Of a stretch of 64,000 nucleotides of DNA, positions 17,309-24,288 are shown piece by piece; within the stretch, counting starts at the first letter, position 1, and every line of letters starts with the position of its first letter. The stretch is from Ignavibacteriae bacterium HGW-Ignavibacteriae-4 (GTDB taxonomy: Bacteria; Bacteroidota; Ignavibacteria; Kapaibacteriales; UBA2268), in contig PGYR01000007.1 of assembly GCA_002839765.1 (NCBI GenBank), positions 46,149-110,148 on the forward strand, read 5' to 3'. The notes below the pieces were generated by a model. The model made no database searches, was not told the DNA's origin, and worked only from the letters and a program-made list of their open reading frames with translations. The position numbers were made by a program, and so were the translations under genes.

Positions 17309-19057
17309 ATGAAAAAGATACTATTTGCTGTGATGCTATTATTTTTCACTACTTTAGCTTTACTAAGTGAAGAAGGGGTGAAATACGTAACAGGTAAAAT
17401 TACATTAGTCGATGGTGGAAACGTTACCCCCGAAGTTTATGTTTATTATAATCGATTCAGAAATGATAATAATAATTTGATAAAAGTAGTAAAAGCCGAC
17501 AAAAATGGAGAATTCAAAATAGGGATTCCCAAAAGTATAAATTATGCAGATATTCAACTTGCAGCTCCAGGATATGAAGCATATATGACCAAATTTATAG
17601 AGGGGGATAAAAATCCAAGGGTCGAAGCTACTCTCCACACGCGTGCCATTCCTGAGCATATTGATTCTGTTGGAGTTCTGTTATTCAATAATAATTCTCA
17701 GACTATAGATTTGTTCCCGATTATTGGTAATAGTACAGCAGATATTTCAATTGATTTGAACGAAGAAAAGTATGAGACAGTTAAAAAGAAAGGAACAAGT
17801 TCTCTAACATATACTTATCTTTTCAATGGAAGTTCAAATACACCTGCTGAGGGTGATAATAGTTATGAGTATGATAATAATGGTGACTATAACCGAGTTA
17901 CTATTGCTCATAATGATAAATTAAATTTAAAAGTTGATTTGAAAAAGTACAGAAGGACTGATGATGCTACGCAACAGAGTCTGACTACTGGACATTGGGT
18001 TAATTCACCTATTAATGATAGATATAATGATTTTTTAGAATTGATGCCAACTGAAGAAGTGGCAAATTTGAGTCCAAAATATTATTACTTTGTTATGCAG
18101 AAAAATAAAAATACAATCAAAGATCTGACTCCTGAAGATTTAGAACAAAGAAAGCAGAATACAATCTCTCAATTCTATAGCTACCTAAAAATAACCGATA
18201 GTTTGTTAACAATAGATAAATCAACATATCTTAATGATTATTTGAAAATGACAAAGCTGAAAATCCTTAATGCTGCTGATACGGCTAATAAATGGGATGA
18301 TTATTACAAAGTATTGCAATCCGTCCAAGAAATTCCAACTGAATATTATTCTCTCTTCAACGATGTAGTTTACTCAGATGAATTTAAAGAAAATCCGAAA
18401 AAATTTATTGATATTTTGGAGGAAAACTATGACAAATCAAAAGATTTGAGAAATAGATATTATAAACGATTCGGTCTTTACTCAACTCTTACTCGTACTG
18501 AACTAGTTAATGACCCCATTTATAAAGAATATTTAATCAAAAATATTAATGAGATAATTAAATACAAAAACTTGGATAGTTGGATAGCTGAAACTGCTCC
18601 CAAAGCTATAATTCAATTAAATTTGAGTTCAATGGAGTTTGCTCCCAACTTTTCATTCAAGTCAATTGATGAAAAGCAATATAAACTATCTGATTTCAAA
18701 GGCAAATGGGTATTACTTGATTTTTGGGGGACTTGGTGTGGTCCTTGTAGAGGCGAAACACCACACTTGGTCAAAGCTTATGATGAACTTGGAGGCGATA
18801 AGTTTGAAATTATAAGTGTTTCCAGTGATGGTGGTACCGAAGTATTGAAAGATTATATAGTTAAAAACAAAATGAAATGGACTAACACAATTGAGTTAAA
18901 AGGATATGCCGAAGGTGTACTAAAACAATTCGGTATCACTGCATTTCCGACCCTGATGTTGGTCAATCCAGATGGTAAATTCGTAAAAGTAGAACAAGAA
19001 GAACTACGTGGCGAACTACTCATACCAACATTAGAAGCTAAGTTGGAGAGGGAGTAG
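17309..19057 (+). CDS. Exported TlpA-fused protein, copy 2 (582 residues)
   Basis: Starts at ATG 17309 after an AAAGGAATTT site; the longer frame from 17225 lacks a signal peptide at its end, whereas MKKILFAVMLLFFTTLALLS from 17309 is a perfect one. Domain order and length equal copy 1: Ig/CNA-B-like N-domain, helical middle, and TlpA domain with CGPC at the same residues 477-480 and AFPTL cis-Pro. The N- and C-domains are closest to copy 1 while the middle is more diverged, so the pair is a tandem duplication. A near-match promoter (TTG, then TATATTTTG) lies at 17225-17258, so it may be transcribed independently. Confidence 0.82.
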   Translation: MKKILFAVMLLFFTTLALLSEEGVKYVTGKITLVDGGNVTPEVYVYYNRFRNDNNNLIKVVKADKNGEFKIGIPKSINYADIQLAAPGYEAYMTKFIEGDKNPRVEATLHTRAIPEHIDSVGVLLFNNNSQTIDLFPIIGNSTADISIDLNEEKYETVKKKGTSSLTYTYLFNGSSNTPAEGDNSYEYDNNGDYNRVTIAHNDKLNLKVDLKKYRRTDDATQQSLTTGHWVNSPINDRYNDFLELMPTEEVANLSPKYYYFVMQKNKNTIKDLTPEDLEQRKQNTISQFYSYLKITDSLLTIDKSTYLNDYLKMTKLKILNAADTANKWDDYYKVLQSVQEIPTEYYSLFNDVVYSDEFKENPKKFIDILEENYDKSKDLRNRYYKRFGLYSTLTRTELVNDPIYKEYLIKNINEIIKYKNLDSWIAETAPKAIIQLNLSSMEFAPNFSFKSIDEKQYKLSDFKGKWVLLDFWGTWCGPCRGETPHLVKAYDELGGDKFEIISVSSDGGTEVLKDYIVKNKMKWTNTIELKGYAEGVLKQFGITAFPTLMLVNPDGKFVKVEQEELRGELLIPTLEAKLERE

Positions 19058-19076
19058 AACAAAATCGGTGTCCTTT

Positions 19077-19144
19077 TTTAACACCCCGTCCTGCTTCGCA
19101 GTCCACCCCTCTTTGAAAAGAGGGGATTTACTTACATCTAATTA
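19077..19144. repeat. 68-bp direct repeat with internal hairpin, copy A
   Basis: Aligns ungapped at offset 305 with 19382-19449. The first 50 bases are identical, four bases differ (19127-19130), and the last 14 (CTTACATCTAATTA) are identical again. It contains a perfect 8-bp hairpin (CCCCTCTT / AAGAGGGG, TGAA loop) at 19106-19125. It is GC-rich relative to its surroundings and resembles dispersed intergenic palindromic elements. Confidence 0.9.
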
Positions 19145-19154
19145 CGTAATAATA

Positions 19155-19355
19155 TTATCTATTCTTATCCTCAAAGAATTCCCCATCGTGTAAATACAAG
19201 GCATATCTGAGTACAAATGTAAGGGTTATAGCAATCAGTATTTCTAGTAGTAAATTGTTCATCCCTAATAGGAACAAACTATTTATAACAAGCATATAGA
19301 AAAAGACATCTAATGCTATCTCTCTAAGTACTAAACTGAAGTTTGATTTTTTCAT
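19155..19355 (-). CDS. Small two-helix membrane protein, unknown
   Basis: A 66-residue protein with two hydrophobic stretches (about 11-32 and 35-51) joined by a short polar turn, a positively charged N-terminus (MKKSNF) and an acidic/basic tail (DGEFFEDKNR). The ATG is preceded by AT-rich sequence without a clear ribosome-binding site. The gene exactly fills the space between two copies of a 68-bp direct repeat, so it could be a mobile passenger or a chance frame. I recognise no family. Confidence 0.45.
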   Translation of the reverse strand: MKKSNFSLVLREIALDVFFYMLVINSLFLLGMNNLLLEILIAITLTFVLRYALYLHDGEFFEDKNR

Positions 19356-19381
19356 TTTTAATTGAAAATTGTTGAATATTC

Positions 19382-19449
19382 TTTAACACCCCGTCCTGCT
19401 TCGCAGTCCACCCCTCTTTGAAAAGAGGGGAATACCTTACATCTAATTA
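19382..19449. repeat. 68-bp direct repeat with internal hairpin, copy B
   Basis: Second copy of the element at 19077-19144, same orientation, hairpin at 19411-19430. Its last base abuts the original stop codon of the hepT reading frame (19450-19452, minus strand). Confidence 0.9.
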
Positions 19450-19788
19450 TTAAGTTGAAATTTTTCGTATTAGTTTCTTCAAAATAGGTAAGTCATTCTT
19501 TAATATATCCCATACTATTTTCTCATCAATCCCAAATTATTGATGTATAATGATATTTCGGAATCCTATAATGTCTTTCCAATTTATTAGCGGATATTCG
19601 GATTTTAATTCATTGCTAATTCTACTACTTGCTTCTCCAATTATTTCGAGCTGTCTGATCGAAGCATTTTTCATCATAGAATTGGACTCAAAATCTGAAA
19701 AGCCAACATCATCAATATAATTTTCAATTTCATTGATTGCATTAAGTATATGTTTCAACCTTGCCTTATCCCCGCTCCTATCTCGCAT
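19450..19788 (-). pseudogene. hepT: HepT-like HEPN toxin (DUF86) interrupted by a stop at the HxY tyrosine
   Basis: The open part codes for 83 residues ending RNIIIHQ and then TAA (19537-19539). Reading through, the same frame continues FGIDEKIVWDILKNDL to a natural stop at 19450-19452, giving 112 codons, the normal HepT length. HepT is a HEPN ribonuclease with an RxxxxHxY motif, where R and H are catalytic and Y is AMPylated by MntA. Here R and H are intact and the Y codon is the stop. The frame overlaps mntA by 11 bases as in functional pairs. It is either a recent pseudogene or a truncated product without the last helix. Confidence 0.8.
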
Positions 19789-20071
19789 ATATCAGTTGCC
19801 GTTCTTTATTTACAGTAGGGGAGATGTACTTAGAAATTCCTTTTGTAGAAACTAAATCAACTTTTCTGCCTAATAGCTCGCCAAGTTCTCTTTGCATTCT
19901 TACGAATAGCAAACCAATTGATTTGCTGTAATCTAACTCAACTAATATATCTATATCGTTTTCATTATCAGCGGTGTTTCTAACAACAGAGCCAAAGAGA
20001 TATGCTCTAATAATTGGCTTATCTTGGAAGTAATTTTTTATTAATTCTATATGTTTAGCTGTTAATTTCAT
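19778..20071 (-). CDS. mntA: MNT-domain nucleotidyltransferase, antitoxin of HepT
   Basis: MntA antitoxins AMPylate the HEPN toxin HepT and so neutralise it. The protein is 97 residues from the ATG at 20071; a TTG two codons upstream is less likely. The nucleotidyltransferase signature GSx10DxD is complete (GSVVRNTADNENDID), followed by ILVELD and the RKVDLVS strand carrying the third acidic residue. The enzyme therefore looks active although its target tyrosine codon in hepT is now a stop. Overlap of 11 bases with hepT indicates one transcript. Confidence 0.85.
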   Translation of the reverse strand: MKLTAKHIELIKNYFQDKPIIRAYLFGSVVRNTADNENDIDILVELDYSKSIGLLFVRMQRELGELLGRKVDLVSTKGISKYISPTVNKERQLIYAR

Positions 20072-20166
20072 AATCAAAACTACATATAATTAGTTGTATT
20101 TTCAAATATACGTAATTCATTCTTGAATTGTCGCCCTTTTTATTACTTTTTCCCAATTACCTTGAT

Positions 20167-20174
20167 TATATTTG
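20167..20174 (+). promoter_or_regulatory. Candidate -7 box of metG (TATATTTG)
   Basis: Exact TAnnTTTG match 34 bases upstream of the metG ATG; a -33 box is not evident. Confidence 0.45.
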
Positions 20175-20208
20175 TAGTCTATACTAATTACGAATACTTA
20201 AATTTAAT

Positions 20209-22335
20209 ATGAATAAGAAAATACTTGTTACCTCAGCTTTACCTTATGCAAACGGATATATTCACCTCGGACATTGTGCTGGTGCTTACTTGCCGGCTGA
20301 CCTTTTTGTACGTTATAAACGACTGAAAGGAGATGATGTGTTGTATGTTTGTGGTTCTGATGAACACGGTGTTGCCATCACTATAGCTGCCGAGAAAGAG
20401 GGAGTAACTCCACAAGAAATAATTGATAAGTACCATTATTCTAACAAAGAAGCGTTCGAAAAGCTAGGTATGTCATTCGATGTGTACTCTCGTACTTCTA
20501 TTCCCGAGCATCACGAGGTAGCGAAGGAATTTTTCAAGCATTTCCTTGACAAAGGTTATCTGCAAGAGGAAGAATCGGAGCAGTTCTATGATGAATCGGC
20601 TAATATGTTCTTACCTGACCGCTATGTAGAGGGTATATGTCCTAATTGTGGTGCAGAGCATGCTCGCGGTGACCAATGTGATAGTTGCGGTGCTTATTAT
20701 AATCAAATCGAACTAAAGAACCCAATAAGCTTAATCTCGGGTAAAACTCCTGCTCTAAAGAAAACAACTCATTGGTATTTCAAATTCGGTGAATTCCAAT
20801 CATTCCTTGAGAAGTACATAGAGTCCAACGCCGATGCGTGGAAAGATAACGTATTACAACAAACTCGTAGCTGGCTAAAGCAAGGGCTTAGCAATAGAGC
20901 TATTACTCGCGATTTGAAGTGGGGAGTTCACCTCGATGAAATAGAGGGAATGGATAAAGAAAAGACAAAAGATAAAGTATTGTATGTTTGGTTCGATGCC
21001 GTTTTGGGCTATATTTCTGCTACTAAAAAGCACTTCGGTGATTCTGATGAGTGGAAAGATTGGTGGCAAAGCGAAGATACGGAGTACTATGCCTTCATAG
21101 GTAAGGATAATATTGTGTTCCATACTCTGATTTTTCCAGCTATGCTCCACGGTAGAAGAGATGCGGACAACCCGTATATATTACCAAAGAATGTACCGGC
21201 CCACGAGTTTTTGAATTTGGAAAGTAGAAAATTCTCTAAATCTAGAAATTGGTCAATTGACCTAAAAGATTTCGTAGAAGCACATCCAGAGCCAGATAAG
21301 ATTGATGCATTGCGATATTCATTAGCCATGAATTTCCCAGAAACTAGGGATGCCGATTTCACTTGGAAAGATTACCAAGCTCGTAATAACAATGAATTAG
21401 CGTCTATTTTGGGTAATTTTGTTAACCGTCTGATGACTTTCTTGCACAAGAATTTCGAGGGCAAAGTACCAACATTATCGGATAAATATATACCACTTCT
21501 AGATTATTGGAATACAGGAAAGAAACGTGAATTAGAGCCAAACGACAAAGCAGTAATAGACGCTTTGAAAAGTGGGGTAGAAAAGGTCTCAGAGAATTAC
21601 GAAAAGTTTAGATTCCGTGATGCAATAACGGAGTCTATGAATATAGCACGAGCTGCTAACAAATACTTCAACGACGAAGAGCCATGGAAATCAATTAAAG
21701 CTGATGAAGATCAAGCAGCGAAGACTATGTTCGTTTGCTGTCAGTTGGTGCGTTCACTATCTATTGTTTTTGCTCCTATTATACCTTACTCAGCGGCTTA
21801 TATGCAATCACTGATGGGTGAGGAAATTACGATTGGCGATGATACTTTGCTAACTGATATATGGTCTTCTGCTGCATTAGCCCTAGTAAATCAAGGGAAA
21901 GAAGTACGCCAACCAGAAATAATATTCGGCAGAATAGAAGATGAATTCGTAGAAGCCGAAAAAGCAAAGCTCGGCGAGAAAAATGCTCAAAATGAGGAAG
22001 AAAAAGTGGAAGAAATAACTTTCGATGAATTCATGAAAGTGAAGCTAAAAACAGCTACTGTTATAGCTGCCGAGCCAATAAAGAAATCGAATAAATTATT
22101 AAAACTACAAGTACAAATAGGCGAAGAAACCCGTCAGATAATAGCTGGTATTAGCCAACATTATACAGCTGAAGAGATAATAGGGAAGACAGTAGTAGTT
22201 GTTGCCAACCTTGCCCCAGCTAAGTTAATGGGTGAAAAATCAGAAGGAATGCTATTAGCTGTTAACTCAGATGATGGCTCACTTGCACTAGTAACTCCAG
22301 AAAAAGCAGTTTCGAGTGGTCAAGAAGTTAGGTAA
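20209..22335 (+). CDS. metG: Methionyl-tRNA synthetase with C-terminal tRNA-binding domain
   Basis: Charges tRNA-Met with methionine. Over 708 residues: class I signature HLGH (19-22), the connective-peptide zinc knuckle with four cysteines (C144, C147, C157, C160), KFSKS (341-345, in place of KMSKS, as in many MetRS), an anticodon-binding helical domain, and a C-terminal EMAP/Trbp111-type tRNA-binding domain (about 605-708: VKLKTATVIAAEPI, RQIIAGIS, KLMGEKSEGMLLA). Domain set and length fit the dimeric MetRS type. It is monocistronic, with a terminator downstream. Confidence 0.97.
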   Translation: MNKKILVTSALPYANGYIHLGHCAGAYLPADLFVRYKRLKGDDVLYVCGSDEHGVAITIAAEKEGVTPQEIIDKYHYSNKEAFEKLGMSFDVYSRTSIPEHHEVAKEFFKHFLDKGYLQEEESEQFYDESANMFLPDRYVEGICPNCGAEHARGDQCDSCGAYYNQIELKNPISLISGKTPALKKTTHWYFKFGEFQSFLEKYIESNADAWKDNVLQQTRSWLKQGLSNRAITRDLKWGVHLDEIEGMDKEKTKDKVLYVWFDAVLGYISATKKHFGDSDEWKDWWQSEDTEYYAFIGKDNIVFHTLIFPAMLHGRRDADNPYILPKNVPAHEFLNLESRKFSKSRNWSIDLKDFVEAHPEPDKIDALRYSLAMNFPETRDADFTWKDYQARNNNELASILGNFVNRLMTFLHKNFEGKVPTLSDKYIPLLDYWNTGKKRELEPNDKAVIDALKSGVEKVSENYEKFRFRDAITESMNIARAANKYFNDEEPWKSIKADEDQAAKTMFVCCQLVRSLSIVFAPIIPYSAAYMQSLMGEEITIGDDTLLTDIWSSAALALVNQGKEVRQPEIIFGRIEDEFVEAEKAKLGEKNAQNEEEKVEEITFDEFMKVKLKTATVIAAEPIKKSNKLLKLQVQIGEETRQIIAGISQHYTAEEIIGKTVVVVANLAPAKLMGEKSEGMLLAVNSDDGSLALVTPEKAVSSGQEVR

Positions 22336-22373
22336 TTAATGAACTCTTATACTAGTTCAACTATGTAAATATG

Positions 22374-22401
22374 TTACTTTGAACGAAGTGAAGCCGAAGG
22401 G
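22374..22401. repeat. Degenerate dispersed intergenic element
   Basis: The reverse complement (CTTCGGCTTCACTTCGTTCA then AAGTAAC) resembles the CTTCG..CTACxCT..AGTGAC segments at 40968-40994 and 42512-42548. Similarity is only by eye. Confidence 0.35.
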
Positions 22402-22492
22402 TATATTTTCAGAATCAAGGATTAGTTGGAATCAAAGATTACACAGATCATTCGTTTAAACACACAAATAAATGTGTCAATATTTTAAAACT

Positions 22493-22524
22493 AATAACCC
22501 CACCGAGAGGTAGGGTTATTTTTT
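22493..22524. terminator. Bidirectional terminator between metG and the ATP-grasp gene
   Basis: The stem AATAACCC-ACC / GGT-GGGTTATT has a GAGA tetraloop and one mismatch, with T tract on the plus side and A-rich sequence on the other. It lies between two converging genes. Confidence 0.8.
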
Positions 22525-22543
22525 AATTCTATTTGAATACTTA

Positions 22544-24277
22544 CTACTTAGTAAGTGTACCTTTCAAATGCTTTTCTATTCTCTTATCTTTGATTAGTCT
22601 AGTCGAATATTGGGCTCTAATTGCTTCTATCCATTTCCTAGCCCTTTGATTCAATTTGAAATCTTTGGTCATCATTCTTCCTCTTGAAACTAATATACCC
22701 ATATCCGCTCCTTCATAAAGGTAATCACCAGCTTTGGAGATATGTAAGTAAAATGCTTCTTTATCTGACTCAACGGCTCTCCTATGTGTATCCATTCTGT
22801 CAAACTGGATATGTCCATTGTCGAACATCTTGTATATACCTGACCTAGGAGCTTCAGCAACATACTCGATTGTGTCTTCTGTATGCTTGATTATCAACTG
22901 ACTCCACTCATCTATGTTTCTTTGTCTTGCCCATCTTTCGTTGATTTTTTCAACATCAATATTATACTCTACATTCATCCATTCAAGTATATGGAATATA
23001 AACAGAGGGGCATCAGCTAAAGCAAAAACAGCATGGTTAGTTATAGAACTTGCACCCGTAACACGAGGATTCAACTCACCTAGATAAATTTCACCATTAT
23101 CTTGATCGATTAAGAAATCTAATTCAAAGTAGCCTTTGTAGCCTTCTTTTCTTAATTGGTTGCCAAATTTCTGAGTGAATTCTGCAGCTTTAGTTCTAAT
23201 GTCTAGTGTGAATGCATCAGGATATATCTCATTACCACACCAACCACCTTTATAAGGAGTCAATTCATTGAATCCAACAAGCTCAGTCATCAGTGGAGCT
23301 ACTATCGTTCCATGTCTTGTTACACATGCCTCTATAGCAGAACCCTTACAACGGATTCGTTTCATTATCTTTACTTCTTTCTCTTTCTCTATTTCTTCTT
23401 TGTGTTTATTATACTCTAATTCATTAGAAATAAAGAAAGTCGTATGCCCAGAATCTCCGTAAGGTGTTTGAATCACTAAACTTTCTCCCAAATCAGAAGA
23501 AACTCTTCTCAAATGCTCAAAATCTTTCACTTTTGATAAAACATAGGGAACACATGGTACTCCAGCTCTTTCAGCTATTCTGTTTGTATTGACTTTGTTA
23601 TCCATGAAGTTTCTCATCTTAGCTGATGGGAAAATTATCTCTAATCCCAACTTTTTGGCTAATCTTTCTGTCTCTTCATTAAACATTAGGAACATTGCTT
23701 TACCAGTAGTTCTACCTTTCTTTCTAGTAACTAGATAGTCTTGTACTTCTGGATGCATTAGTAAATAATTATTTATATCTTCGATACTTGTAAATTCATC
23801 ATGTGGGATTTCATTTTTTGGCGAGAATACGTTAGGGTGTTCTCCGTCAAAACATTCAATATGTGAAATGAATTTGAATCCTTTTATCCACTCATCAGCA
23901 CCTAAAAGATTGAAATTAGTCGCACTAATAAAATAAATCGGGATTTCATTCTTATGAAAATATCTTCTTATATCAGGTAAGCCATTCAAAACTTCTTTCG
24001 TAGAACCCTTTTTAACAACCTTTTTAGTTCTCTTTTTAGCCACTTTCTTGGTAGTTGCTACCTTTTTTGTAGTTACAGCTTTACTAGGTGTTGCTACTTT
24101 CTTTGGGACTACGGCTTTTGGGGGTGTAGTCACTTTCTTCGGAGTAACAGCTTTTTTGGGTGATGCTACTTTTTTTGAAGTTGCTGCTGCCTTCGTAGTA
24201 GCTACTTTTTTGGCAGTCACTGCTTTCTTTGGAGTCGCCACTTTCTTTGGAATAACATCTTTCTTTTTCGCACTCAT
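22544..24277 (-). CDS. ATP-grasp ligase with six lysine-rich 12-residue repeats at the N-terminus
   Basis: A 577-residue protein, last gene of a five-gene operon. Residues 1-10 are a leader; 11-82 are six imperfect 12-residue repeats of the KKVATPKKAVTx type; 83-95 are more lysines. From about 97 an ATP-grasp enzyme follows: an N-terminal Rossmann-like part (about 100-230), a nucleotide-binding loop region TPYGDSGHTTFF, and the Mg-binding ELDFLID...ELNPR block near residues 385-405. Such enzymes join a carboxylate to an amine or thiol through an acyl-phosphate; it resembles biotin carboxylase/carbamoyl-phosphate synthase-type folds without biotin partners. It starts 11 bases after the decarboxylase gene. 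The substrate is unknown; an amine made by that decarboxylase is a reasonable guess. Confidence 0.75.
   Translation of the reverse strand: MSAKKKDVIPKKVATPKKAVTAKKVATTKAAATSKKVASPKKAVTPKKVTTPPKAVVPKKVATPSKAVTTKKVATTKKVAKKRTKKVVKKGSTKEVLNGLPDIRRYFHKNEIPIYFISATNFNLLGADEWIKGFKFISHIECFDGEHPNVFSPKNEIPHDEFTSIEDINNYLLMHPEVQDYLVTRKKGRTTGKAMFLMFNEETERLAKKLGLEIIFPSAKMRNFMDNKVNTNRIAERAGVPCVPYVLSKVKDFEHLRRVSSDLGESLVIQTPYGDSGHTTFFISNELEYNKHKEEIEKEKEVKIMKRIRCKGSAIEACVTRHGTIVAPLMTELVGFNELTPYKGGWCGNEIYPDAFTLDIRTKAAEFTQKFGNQLRKEGYKGYFELDFLIDQDNGEIYLGELNPRVTGASSITNHAVFALADAPLFIFHILEWMNVEYNIDVEKINERWARQRNIDEWSQLIIKHTEDTIEYVAEAPRSGIYKMFDNGHIQFDRMDTHRRAVESDKEAFYLHISKAGDYLYEGADMGILVSRGRMMTKDFKLNQRARKWIEAIRAQYSTRLIKDKRIEKHLKGTLTK
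24032..24247 (-). repeat. Six 36-bp tandem repeats coding a Lys/Ala/Thr/Pro tail
   Basis: In protein terms the units are KKVATPKKAVTA, KKVATTKAAATS, KKVASPKKAVTP, KKVTTPPKAVVP, KKVATPSKAVTT and KKVATTKKVAKK. The composition is like histone-H1/AlgP-type tails. DNA copies are diverged at third positions, so the repeat is old or maintained at the protein level. Confidence 0.9.
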
Positions 24278-24288
24278 AATCTTTTCCT

